This document shows positions 36,389 to 44,125 of a stretch of DNA of 44,125 nucleotides, piece by piece. The notes below the pieces were generated by a model. The model was not told the DNA's origin and searched no databases. It saw only the letters and a list, made by a program, of their open reading frames with translations. Positions within the stretch are counted from its first letter, which is position 1; each line of letters begins with the position of its first letter. The position numbers and the translations under genes were made by a program. The DNA comes from Paludibacteraceae bacterium (lineage in GTDB: Bacteria > Bacteroidota > Bacteroidia > Bacteroidales > Paludibacteraceae): NCBI GenBank assembly GCA_017646805.1, contig JAGCLW010000025.1, positions 1 through 44,125 on the forward strand, read 5' to 3'.

Positions 36389-36976
36389 TTAAGAATTACC
36401 TCTAATTTTGCCAACAATGGCAATCAAGAACCCTAACACGATAAATGCTCCCGGAGCAAGTACAAAAATCAACATGCCGAAATCTTCGGAATAAAGAGCT
36501 ATATCAAAGATTTTTCCCGTTCCGAGCAATTCGCGAACCGCACCAAGAAGAGTCAATGCGAAAGAGAATCCGAGCCCCATTCCAAGACCGTCGAAGAAAG
36601 AAGGGATCACGCCATTTTTTGCAGCGAACGATTCGGCACGACCAAGAACGATACAGTTGACCACAATCAACGGGATAAACAATCCTAAGCTATCGTAAAG
36701 AGCAGGAAGATAAGCTTCCATACACATTTGAAGAATCGTCACAAAAGCGGCAATCACTACAATAAAAGAAGGGATACGCACTTTGTCGGGAATCAAATTT
36801 TTAATCAAAGAAATCACCATGTTTGAACAAATCAAGACAAATGTCGTTGCCAAACCCATTCCAAGACCATTGATTGCCGATGAAGTTGTTCCCAAAGTAG
36901 GACACATACCGAGCAAGAGAACAAACGTAGGATTCTCTTTAATCAATCCATTCAAAAAAACTTTAAAATTATTCAT
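36389..36976 (-). CDS. rnfE: RnfE, membrane subunit of the Rnf complex
   Basis: A 195-residue six-helix protein paired with RnfA in the inner membrane (RnfE/NqrD family). Cysteine loops LLGMCPTLGTTSSAINGLGM (about 21-40) and IVVNCIVLGRAESFAAKNGV (about 103-122) match the family, as do NPTFVLLLGMCP and GMGLGFSFALTLLGAVREL. It has a strong ribosome site, AGGAGGA at 36992-36986, nine bases before the ATG, which fixes the start. Spacing is 19 bp after rnfG and 21 bp before rnfA, so it lies within the operon. Confidence 0.95.
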   Translation of the reverse strand: MNNFKVFLNGLIKENPTFVLLLGMCPTLGTTSSAINGLGMGLATTFVLICSNMVISLIKNLIPDKVRIPSFIVVIAAFVTILQMCMEAYLPALYDSLGLFIPLIVVNCIVLGRAESFAAKNGVIPSFFDGLGMGLGFSFALTLLGAVRELLGTGKIFDIALYSEDFGMLIFVLAPGAFIVLGFLIAIVGKIRGNS

Positions 36977-36995
36977 TTGATACTGTCCTCCTATT

Positions 36996-37673
36996 TTATT
37001 TAGTTTCTACCGAAGTAGAATCGTTAGACAATTGAGCTGTTACTTCTGCCTGAATTTGAGCATCAACCTCTTCGTCCGAAACGGCTTGTGTTGCACCGGA
37101 AGCGGCATCTACATTTTGACCGGCATAAGCTTGATATGCGGCATTTACGGCACGAAGGAACGCACGCGAAGAAATAGTTGAAGCAGTGATTGCTTCTACA
37201 TCTCCACCATCTTTCGAAACGGTAAGATTGTCGTTTGCAGGATTTTTACCGGTAATATTTCCTTTGTTTCCTTTCTTAAACCAATCTACCATTTTTGTTC
37301 CAAGACCCGGAGTTTCTGCTTGAGCAAGCACAGAATAATCAATGATATTTCCTTCAATATCAAAACCTACCATGATTTGAATGTTTCCACCAAAAGCTTG
37401 ACCATCTTCGGCTTGAATGGCAGCTCCGACAAAATTTCCTTCTGCATCGTGAGCTTTGTAAATCAAACAAGAACCCAACGTATCAGGAACTGCATCCGGC
37501 ACTGCACCTTCAGGAAGAACCGATTTAATGGCTTCTTCCGTTTTTTTAGCTTTTGATTGTGCAATCGTATCCTTTGTAAGCGAATACATACCGGCCAAAG
37601 CACCGGCTGCAATAAGCGAAATCACCGTCAAAACGATGAACATATTTTTGAAAGAAGATTCAAGTTTTGCCAT
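36996..37673 (-). CDS. rnfG: RnfG, FMN-carrying periplasmic-side subunit of the Rnf complex
   Basis: RnfG carries a covalently bound FMN on the outer face of the membrane and relays electrons within the complex. The 225-residue product has one N-terminal membrane helix (about 9-30), an FMN-binding domain with ETPGLGTKMVDWFK (120-133), and a flavinylation-type motif ITASTISSR (162-170). There Thr166 is the likely attachment residue, although the usual form is T-G-A-T. A second SGAT (192-195) lies 26 residues later in a low-complexity tail. Its ATG overlaps the rnfD stop by one base, with a strong ribosome site GGGGAGGTGA (37690-37681) inside the end of rnfD. Confidence 0.92.
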   Translation of the reverse strand: MAKLESSFKNMFIVLTVISLIAAGALAGMYSLTKDTIAQSKAKKTEEAIKSVLPEGAVPDAVPDTLGSCLIYKAHDAEGNFVGAAIQAEDGQAFGGNIQIMVGFDIEGNIIDYSVLAQAETPGLGTKMVDWFKKGNKGNITGKNPANDNLTVSKDGGDVEAITASTISSRAFLRAVNAAYQAYAGQNVDAASGATQAVSDEEVDAQIQAEVTAQLSNDSTSVETK

Positions 37674-38638
37674 TATTTCTTCACCTCCCCAAATAATTTA
37701 GGTTTAACATACGTATTGATCAATGGTGTCACCGCATTCATAATCAAAATTGCAAACGAAACACCTTCAGGATAAGCTCCAAAACAACGAATGACAATCG
37801 TAAGGATTCCAATTCCTATTCCGTAAATAATCATTCCGCATTTGCTCATTGGCGATGTCACATAATCGGTTGCCATGAATATTGCCCCCAACATCAAACC
37901 TCCGGTAAACAAATGTTGAACAGGAGACATATAAGCTGTAGGATCTACAGCATACAAGATTCCTGAAAATATCGCCACTGTTGCAAAAATAGCAACAGGA
38001 ATGTGCCAAGTAATGATTTTTCTCCACAAAAGGAATGCAAAACCAAGAAGCAACGCAAGAGCGGAAACTTCTCCCAAACTACCTCCCATTTGACCAAAAA
38101 TCAAATCCATCGTTTCCGGAATATTCGATGCACCGCCTTCTTTCATCAACGAAAGAGCTGTTGCTCCCGTTTCGGCATCAAGATACGAACCCGAAAATCC
38201 CATTGGGCGTGGCCAAGTTGTCATTTGCACCGGGAATGAAATAAGCAAAAATACACGACCTACAAGAGCCGGATTAAACACATTATTTCCTAAACCTCCA
38301 AACGACATTTTTCCTACACCTATTGCAACAATAGCTCCAACAATAACAATCCAAATAGGAAGATTTGAAGGTAAATTGAATGCCAAAAGCACTCCGGTAA
38401 GAATAGCCGATCCGTCACAAACTTGCACTTTTGTTTTTAACAAAAATTTTTGAATCGCGGCTTCACACAATACACATGCTGCGACCGAAGTAAGTGTAAC
38501 AATCAACGCTCCCCAACCAAAGAAATACAGCGATGCTATAAATGCCGGTACAAGAGCAATGAGTACACCATACATATTTTTTTCTACTGAATCGCCACTG
38601 TGTACATGTGGCGACGCTGATACAAATAAATTCATCAT
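37673..38638 (-). CDS. rnfD: RnfD, FMN-carrying membrane subunit of the Rnf complex
   Basis: RnfD is a polytopic membrane protein with covalent FMN that contributes to ion translocation. The 321-residue product has about nine to ten hydrophobic segments. The flavinylation motif ETGATALS is at residues 156-163, with Thr160 as the likely FMN attachment site. Other family blocks are SASPHVHSGDSVEKNMYGVL (7-26), KMSFGGLGNNVFNPALVGRV (110-129) and the late FMATDYVTSPMSKCG. It follows rnfC by 33 bp and is fused by a one-base overlap to rnfG. Confidence 0.95.
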   Translation of the reverse strand: MMNLFVSASPHVHSGDSVEKNMYGVLIALVPAFIASLYFFGWGALIVTLTSVAACVLCEAAIQKFLLKTKVQVCDGSAILTGVLLAFNLPSNLPIWIVIVGAIVAIGVGKMSFGGLGNNVFNPALVGRVFLLISFPVQMTTWPRPMGFSGSYLDAETGATALSLMKEGGASNIPETMDLIFGQMGGSLGEVSALALLLGFAFLLWRKIITWHIPVAIFATVAIFSGILYAVDPTAYMSPVQHLFTGGLMLGAIFMATDYVTSPMSKCGMIIYGIGIGILTIVIRCFGAYPEGVSFAILIMNAVTPLINTYVKPKLFGEVKK

Positions 38639-38671
38639 TTATAAAATTTAATGACTAACTACAAAAAATGA

Positions 38672-40003
38672 TTATTTGGCATTACGTGCACGAATAATTC
38701 CTCCAACCTTTCCTTTTCCAAGTCGGATATAATCAAGAAGCGGACGTCCTGATGGGCATGTGTAACTACATGAACCACATTCTATACAATCCATGATATG
38801 ATTCTTTTCTGCCGAATCCCAAATTGCATTGCCCGCCAATTTAGAAAGCAAAAATGGTTCAAGACCCATCGGACAAGCAGACACGCATTTTGCACAACGA
38901 ATACAATTATTCATTTTTGCACGTTGCGACTCAAGCGTTGGCATAATCAATAATCCCGAACTTCCTTTTGTCATCGGCACATCTATCGAAACAAGTGCTT
39001 TACCCATCATCGGACCTCCTCCGATAATCTTTCCGGTATCTTCAGGAAGACCTCCGGCTTGAGCTATCAATTCTGAAAACGGAGTTCCAATACGAGCAAG
39101 GAAATTACTTGGACGAGCTACCGATTTTCCTGTCACTGTAATGATACGTTCGAAAAGAGGTTTATTTTTTTGCACCGCTTCATAAATTGCGTATGCTGTT
39201 CCTACGTTTTGAACAACCGCACCAACAGCAATAGGAAGAGCTCCACTTGGCACTTGTCGACCAATTGTTGCGTCGATCAATTGTTTTTCTCCACCTTGCG
39301 GATATTGTACTTTCAACGGACAAATCTCTATTCCGGAATATTCTGTCGCCAATTTTTGCATGTGTTTGATAGCGTCAGGTTTATTATTTTCTATTCCGAT
39401 AACAGCTCTATTCACATCAATTGCTTTCATCAAAATGCTTACTCCAACAAGAATTTGTTCGCCTTTCTCAAGCATCAATTGATGATCCGATGTCAAATAA
39501 GGTTCACATTCTACCGCATTGATGATTAACACTTCTGCTTTTGATCCCGGAGGCGGAGCCAATTTGATGTGCGAAGGGAATGTTGCACCTCCAAGTCCGA
39601 CAATTCCACAATCTTTGACACGTGCGAGAATTTCTTCTTTAGACAAAGTGATTTCTTTGACCAAATCAGACGAGCGATCGATAGATTCTTCCCACTCATC
39701 GCCTTCTACATCAATAAAAATTGCAGCTTTTTTATAACCACTTGCATCAACTACATTATCAATTTTAGCAACCGTTCCACTCACCGGAGAATGTACGTTT
39801 GCCGAAACGAATCCAGTTGGTGTAGCCAAAAGCGTTCCTACTTTTACTTTATCTCCTTTTGCAACAATCGGAGTTGAGGGAGCTCCCAAACTTTGACCCA
39901 GCATAACAATGGCTTGCTTTGGCAAAGAAGCCACTTGAATTGTTTGATGTGCTGAAAGTTTGTTTTCAGCAGGGTGAATCCCCCCTATACTAAATGTTTT
40001 CAT
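38672..40003 (-). CDS. rnfC: RnfC, NADH-site subunit of the Rnf complex
   Basis: RnfC is the peripheral cytoplasmic subunit that holds FMN, the NAD(H) site and two [4Fe-4S] clusters. The 443-residue product starts with a barrel-sandwich segment (GIHPAENK; HSPVSGTVAKI). It then has the NADH/FMN glycine loop IVGLGGATFPSHIKL, the AVECEPYLTSDHQLM segment and GGGPMMGKAL. Two ferredoxin-type cluster motifs follow: CIRCAKCVSACP (367-378) and CIECGSCSYTCP (406-417). It follows rnfB by 12 bp. The C-terminal tail is short; there are no long alanine repeats as in E. coli RsxC. Confidence 0.96.
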   Translation of the reverse strand: MKTFSIGGIHPAENKLSAHQTIQVASLPKQAIVMLGQSLGAPSTPIVAKGDKVKVGTLLATPTGFVSANVHSPVSGTVAKIDNVVDASGYKKAAIFIDVEGDEWEESIDRSSDLVKEITLSKEEILARVKDCGIVGLGGATFPSHIKLAPPPGSKAEVLIINAVECEPYLTSDHQLMLEKGEQILVGVSILMKAIDVNRAVIGIENNKPDAIKHMQKLATEYSGIEICPLKVQYPQGGEKQLIDATIGRQVPSGALPIAVGAVVQNVGTAYAIYEAVQKNKPLFERIITVTGKSVARPSNFLARIGTPFSELIAQAGGLPEDTGKIIGGGPMMGKALVSIDVPMTKGSSGLLIMPTLESQRAKMNNCIRCAKCVSACPMGLEPFLLSKLAGNAIWDSAEKNHIMDCIECGSCSYTCPSGRPLLDYIRLGKGKVGGIIRARNAK

Positions 40004-40015
40004 ACGCTATTTTTC

Positions 40016-40894
40016 TTATTCTTTAGTTAGGGTTATTTTTTTCTCAACAGAAGATTCTTTAGGTTCTTCCGTTTTTGGTTTTCGTGCCGGGAATCCGATT
40101 TCGTGAATAGCACCCGTAGGACAAGCCTCAACGCATTTTCGACACAAACGACATTTTTCGTAATCTATATAAGCTACGTTGTTTTCAATCTTAATTGCCT
40201 CAAATTGGCATTCTTTTGCACATTTTCCACAACCAATGCAAGCAACAGAACATGCTTTACGAGCAACCGCACCCTTGTCTTTATTGACACAACTAACAAA
40301 AACACGACGACCCTTAGGTCCTTTTTTCCGCAACTCAATAATTAGTTTCGGACATGCTTTTACACACGCTCCACAAGACGTACATTTTTCTTCATCAACT
40401 TCTGGCAATCCCGTTTCAGGATTGATAAAAATTGCACCAAAATTACATACGTTCACACAGTCGCCAAAGCCTAAACAGCCAAAAGCACACCCCGTTTCTC
40501 CTCCATAAAGACTTGCAGCGATAGCACACGATTTTGCACCATCAAAAGTATTTACTTTTGGACGATTGAGACATGACCCATTACAACGCACAACTGCGAC
40601 TTTCGGTTCAGCCACCACAGCTTCCATACCTAACACACCTGCAATCTTCGCCATTGTTGCATTTCCTCCAACCGGACAAAGCATACCATCAAGCGAACTT
40701 GCAGAAACACAAGCTGACGCAAATCCACGACACCCAGGGTATCCACAACCACCACAGTTTGCTCCGGGCAAAGTTGCTTCTACCTCATCGATTCGCGGAT
40801 CTTCCACCACCTTAAATTTTTGGGCTGCAACAAACAAAATCACCGCAGCCAAGGCTCCAATAATGCCTAATACAAAAATTGCTGTATAATCCAT
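40016..40894 (-). CDS. rnfB: RnfB, multi-cluster ferredoxin subunit of the Rnf complex
   Basis: RnfB accepts electrons from soluble ferredoxin. The 292-residue product has an N-terminal membrane helix (about 4-24) and an ARF-type four-cysteine cluster site (GANCGGCGYPGCRGFASAC). Further cysteine motifs follow: CAFGCLGFGDCVNVC, CTSCGACVKACP, CIGCGKCAKEC and CRLCRKCVEACP, giving up to six clusters. This long form is typical of Bacteroidota and anaerobes, and longer than the two-ferredoxin-cluster form of E. coli (about 190 aa). The tail after residue 265 is charged and low in complexity (KPKTEEPKESSVEKK). It follows rseC by 20 bp. Confidence 0.95.
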   Translation of the reverse strand: MDYTAIFVLGIIGALAAVILFVAAQKFKVVEDPRIDEVEATLPGANCGGCGYPGCRGFASACVSASSLDGMLCPVGGNATMAKIAGVLGMEAVVAEPKVAVVRCNGSCLNRPKVNTFDGAKSCAIAASLYGGETGCAFGCLGFGDCVNVCNFGAIFINPETGLPEVDEEKCTSCGACVKACPKLIIELRKKGPKGRRVFVSCVNKDKGAVARKACSVACIGCGKCAKECQFEAIKIENNVAYIDYEKCRLCRKCVEACPTGAIHEIGFPARKPKTEEPKESSVEKKITLTKE

Positions 40895-40914
40895 TAGTAT
40901 TTAGAATTTTGATT

Positions 40915-41325
40915 TTATAACTTTTTTGCAATAAACAAAAACCGACGTTTCAACTGATCTTTGAAAAAAGAAAGTATGATATAATACACAGACAAAACAA
41001 CGAGAGAAATCACTCCCGCAAAAGCATCGGTCACATAACCTTTTGCCACGAATAGAGAAATTAACATCAATAAAAAAGGGATAACAAAAGCAAACAATAC
41101 TGCTTTGAGACCCATTGAATAATTTCCCGTCACAAGAATTTCTTCTCCAATCGAAAAATCCGAGTGAGGCAAAACGACCTCAATCTCACGATCTTCTTTG
41201 TCTGCAGCCGAACAAGCCGATTGAGCATGACAACCTGAACACGCAGATTTTCGTTCAATTTTAACGATTGCTTTTGAAGTATTTATACTCAAAATCACTC
41301 CCTTATGTTCTATTTGTTCGGACAT
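40915..41325 (-). CDS. rseC: RseC/MucC-like membrane protein (SoxR-reducing system family)
   Basis: A 136-residue protein of the RseC family, which in Bacteroidota precedes rnfB. It has an N-terminal cytoplasmic part with a cysteine cluster (ACSGCHAQSACSAAD) that could bind a metal or an iron-sulfur centre, then two membrane segments (LFAFVIPFLLMLISLFVA and GVISLVVLSVYYIILSFF). The start at 41325 (MSEQIEHKG) is preferred, because the longer ATG at 41367 lies upstream of the candidate -7 promoter box. Known RseC proteins help the Rsx/Rnf system reduce SoxR or affect sigma-E signalling in enterobacteria. That role is not established in this phylum. Confidence 0.88.
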   Translation of the reverse strand: MSEQIEHKGVILSINTSKAIVKIERKSACSGCHAQSACSAADKEDREIEVVLPHSDFSIGEEILVTGNYSMGLKAVLFAFVIPFLLMLISLFVAKGYVTDAFAGVISLVVLSVYYIILSFFKDQLKRRFLFIAKKL

Positions 41326-41345
41326 AAAAACACCAAATAATTCTG

Positions 41346-41353
41346 CAAATATA
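41346..41353 (-). promoter_or_regulatory. Candidate promoter of the rseC-rnf operon (-7 box)
   Basis: The minus strand reads TATATTTG (41353-41346), fitting TAnnTTTG, 20 bases before the preferred rseC start. There is no good -33 box at 18-20 bases, only TTTTTTTG slightly closer (11 bases). Confidence 0.4.
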
Positions 41354-41479
41354 GACATTTTTAACAAAAAAACGTTTTTTTGTCCGTTTTTTACAAAAAA
41401 GACGATTTATATTTTTTTATTCATGTCACAAATATTTTTTCTTATTTTTATTTCAAAAACAAGTCTGTCAATTTCATTT

Positions 41480-41510
41480 TTTGTTTTTTGGTCAAAATAT
41501 CGTATCTTTA
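41480..41510 (+). promoter_or_regulatory. Candidate parC promoter
   Basis: TTTG (41480-41483), exactly 19 bases, then TATCTTTA (41503-41510). This fits the Bacteroidota consensus TTTG-N19-TAnnTTTG except the final base. It lies 32 bases before the parC start. Confidence 0.58.
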
Positions 41511-41542
41511 CACGCTAAACGCTAATTTTATTACCAATAAGT

Positions 41543-44125
41543 ATGAGACCTGAAGATATTGAAAATGAAGAATTAAATTCACAAAACATCTCAACCGAAG
41601 AAGACGCACCAAACGCTATTTCGGACGATGAGAATATGGATTCGTCTGAAAAAATCTCATCTACAACATCAACACAAAAAAGAGCCAAATATAAAATCCC
41701 TCCGCTTAATACAGAAGAAACGAAACATTTCTTATCCGGAATGTTTCAAACTTGGTTTCTCGATTATGCTTCTTACGTAAATCTTGACAGAGCCGTTCCT
41801 CACATCAACGATGGATTGAAACCGGTTCAACGTCGGATTCTTCATTCCATGAAAAGACTGGAAGATGGCAGATACAACAAAGTCGCCAACATTGTAGGTC
41901 ATACCATGCAATTTCACCCACACGGAGACTCTTCAATTGCCGGAGCATTGGTCACTATGGGACAAAAAGATTTGCTCATCGATTGTCAAGGAAACTGGGG
42001 ACATATTTTAACCGGAGATGATGCTGCGGCATCTCGTTATATAGAAGCAAGATTATCGAATTTTGCAAAAGAGATTTTGTATAGTCCGAAAGTTACGGAA
42101 TGGAAACCTTCGTATGACGGAAGAAATCAAGAACCAATCACACTTCCCGTAAAATTCCCATTACTGCTTGCACAAGGAACAGAAGGTATCGGAGTTGGAT
42201 TAAATTCAAAAATTCTTCCTCACAACTTCAACGAATTATTAGATGCAGCCATTGCATATTTGAAAGAAAAAGAATTTGAACTTTATCCGGACTTTATTAC
42301 CGGAGGACAAATTGATATTTCAAAATACAACGATGGAAAACGTGGAGGACAAATTCGCATACGAGCAAAAATCAACAAATTAGACCAAAAGACGCTTGTC
42401 ATCAGCGAAATTCCTTTCGGGACAACAACGCCATCATTGAGCACTTCTATCACCAAAGCACTTGAAAGTGGTAAGATTAAAATCAAAAAAGTAGAAGATA
42501 ACACTTCAAAAAATGCAGAAATTTTAGTTCATCTACTTCCTGGAACATCTTCGGACAAAACAATCGATGCTCTATATGCTTTCACCAACTGCGAAATAAG
42601 CATTTCGCCAAATTGTTGCGTCATCGACAACAACAAACCAATGTTTGTGGGGGTTAGCGATTTGCTTCGCAAAAGCGTGGATAACACGAAAGAAATTTTT
42701 CGCAGAGAATTAGAAATTCAACGCTACGAATTACTTGAAAAATTATTCATCGTTTCGCTTGAAAAAATCTTCATGACAGAACGCATTTACAAAGACAAAG
42801 AATTTGAAAATGCAAAATCTCAAGAAGAAGCGATTAAACACATCGACAAACGATTAATTCCGTACAAAAAAGATTTCATTCGTGAAATCACAACCGAAGA
42901 TTTGCAACGATTATTTGAAATAAAAATGGGGCGAATCTTAAAATACAGAGCCGAAGAAGCCGACGACTTAATGATTGGACTGAAAGATTCCATCAAAGAA
43001 GTAGAATATCATTTAGCACATCTCATAGACTACACCATCACTTGGTACAAAGGACTCAAAGCCCGTTATGGCAAAAAATATCCTCGAAAAACAGAAATCA
43101 GAAACTTTGAGAATATCGAAGCGGCAAAAGTAGTCGAAGCAAACGAAAAACTGTACATTGATCGAGAAAATGGATTTATCGGCACAGGACTCAAAAAATA
43201 TGAATACATCTGTAATTGTTCGGACATTGACGACATTATCATTTTCTTTAAAAATGGAAAATATAAAATTGTTAAAGTTGCCGACAAATTACACGTCGGA
43301 AAAGACATTATTCACATTGCCGTTTTCAAGAAAAATGACAAACGAACAGTCTATAATGCCGTCTATCGAGATGGGAAAGATGGATTTTACTACATCAAAC
43401 GATTCAGCGTATTCGGCATAACAAGAGACAAAGAATACGATCTCACACAAGAAACGGCAAATTCAAAAGTAATTTATTTTTCGGCAAATCCAAATGGCGA
43501 AGCTGAAATCATCAAAATAACGCACAAGCCAAAAGCACGTTTGAAAACATTGGTTTTTGAAAAAGATTTCAGCGAAATATCAATCAAAGGACGTGGAGCT
43601 CAAGGAAATATCCTCACCAAAATGGACATTCATCGCATCACGTTGAAAGCCAAAGGAGGAAGTACGCTCGGAGGAAGAAACGTTTGGTTCGACCACGATG
43701 TTCATCGATTAAATTATGACGGAAGAGGAATCTTATTAGGAGAATTTCATGCCGACGATCTCATTTTGGTAATCAACAAAAAAGGAGAATATTACACCAC
43801 TTCATTTGAAGTTACCAATCATTACGATCCGGACATTCTTCGTATCGAAAAATTTAATCCAAACAAAATTTGGTCTCTTGCCCTCACCGACGCAGACCAA
43901 CAAGGATTCAAATACATCAAGCGATTCAGCCTTGACCCTACAACAAAAAAAATCAGTTTGATTGGAGAAAACGAAGCGTCAAAACTTCTAATCCTGACCG
44001 ACACGGTTTTCCCTCGTTTCAAAGCCACATTCGGAGGAAACGACACACATCGAGAATCATTAGAAATTGATGTAGAACAATTCATTGGAGTAAAAAGCGT
44101 CAAAGCAAAAGGAAAACGAATCAGC
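41543..44125 (+). CDS. parC: DNA topoisomerase IV subunit A (3' end beyond window)
   Basis: The A subunit of a type IIA topoisomerase, which cuts and rejoins DNA to separate daughter chromosomes. The frame is open from ATG 41543 to the right edge (861 codons). An acidic, serine-rich extension (about 1-45) precedes the conserved GMFQTWFLDYASYVNLDRAVP. The breakage domain shows GLKPVQRRILHSMK (91-104), the HPHGDSS segment (125-131) that corresponds to the quinolone-determining region, and the active-site arginine-tyrosine pair R165-Y166 in AAASRYIEARL. LAQGTEGIGVGLNSKILPHN follows. A beta-propeller-like C-terminal domain contains GRGAQGNILTK, in place of the canonical GyrA box, which argues for ParC rather than GyrA. 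It is transcribed divergently from rseC-rnf. No parE is within the window. Confidence 0.9.
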   Translation, partial: MRPEDIENEELNSQNISTEEDAPNAISDDENMDSSEKISSTTSTQKRAKYKIPPLNTEETKHFLSGMFQTWFLDYASYVNLDRAVPHINDGLKPVQRRILHSMKRLEDGRYNKVANIVGHTMQFHPHGDSSIAGALVTMGQKDLLIDCQGNWGHILTGDDAAASRYIEARLSNFAKEILYSPKVTEWKPSYDGRNQEPITLPVKFPLLLAQGTEGIGVGLNSKILPHNFNELLDAAIAYLKEKEFELYPDFITGGQIDISKYNDGKRGGQIRIRAKINKLDQKTLVISEIPFGTTTPSLSTSITKALESGKIKIKKVEDNTSKNAEILVHLLPGTSSDKTIDALYAFTNCEISISPNCCVIDNNKPMFVGVSDLLRKSVDNTKEIFRRELEIQRYELLEKLFIVSLEKIFMTERIYKDKEFENAKSQEEAIKHIDKRLIPYKKDFIREITTEDLQRLFEIKMGRILKYRAEEADDLMIGLKDSIKEVEYHLAHLIDYTITWYKGLKARYGKKYPRKTEIRNFENIEAAKVVEANEKLYIDRENGFIGTGLKKYEYICNCSDIDDIIIFFKNGKYKIVKVADKLHVGKDIIHIAVFKKNDKRTVYNAVYRDGKDGFYYIKRFSVFGITRDKEYDLTQETANSKVIYFSANPNGEAEIIKITHKPKARLKTLVFEKDFSEISIKGRGAQGNILTKMDIHRITLKAKGGSTLGGRNVWFDHDVHRLNYDGRGILLGEFHADDLILVINKKGEYYTTSFEVTNHYDPDILRIEKFNPNKIWSLALTDADQQGFKYIKRFSLDPTTKKISLIGENEASKLLILTDTVFPRFKATFGGNDTHRESLEIDVEQFIGVKSVKAKGKRIS

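Overview
The window reads as a chromosomal segment of a low-GC member of the Bacteroidota, most likely Bacteroidales. The reasons are the tig / clpP / clpX cluster of Bacteroidota type, a complete Rnf operon led by rseC, a PorP/SprF-like protein next to a giant protein with a type B (gliding-motility-type) C-terminal secretion domain, a Bacteroidota-type topoisomerase IV A subunit, and promoters that fit the TTTG-N19-TAnnTTTG pattern of this phylum. Ordinary TGA, TAA and TAG stops are used. The family or genus cannot be fixed from the sequence alone. I found no tRNA, rRNA, insertion sequence, CRISPR array or phage gene.

Layout. 1-8418, minus strand: recQ (cut by the window edge), clpX, clpP, tig, a secreted GH28 pectinase-like enzyme, adk and hpt. 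8492-17248, minus strand: a tightly packed seven-gene operon for a surface glycan (two SGNH proteins, an MBOAT O-acyltransferase, a FemAB/GNAT-like transferase, a GT4, a Wzx-like flippase and a GT2). Its last gene has an in-frame TGA followed by 42 apparently coding codons. 17431-19441, plus strand: a DEAD-box RNA helicase overlapping a dihydropteroate synthase that resembles the mobile sulfonamide-resistance Sul enzymes more than the usual Bacteroidota FolP. 19494-35441, minus strand: a secretion/adhesion module of about 16 kb, with a 1609-aa secreted multidomain protein, a 3338-aa protein with SprB-like repeats, HYR- and Ig-like domains and a type B C-terminal domain, and a PorP/SprF-like outer-membrane protein. 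35795-41325, minus strand: rseC-rnfBCDGEA. 41543-44125, plus strand: parC, cut by the right edge.

How the genes work together. ClpX unfolds substrates for ClpP, and trigger factor acts on nascent chains. The Rnf complex couples ferredoxin oxidation to NAD+ reduction and ion export, with RseC as the usual small membrane companion. The glycan operon would build, flip and O-acylate a surface carbohydrate. The PorP-like protein is expected to serve the type IX secretion of its giant neighbour. No core T9SS gene (sprA, porK-N and so on) is present, so those would have to be elsewhere in the genome.

The items most worth following are the Sul-like chromosomal dihydropteroate synthase, the interrupted glycosyltransferase, and the giant T9SS cargo with its large partner that lacks a recognisable sorting domain.
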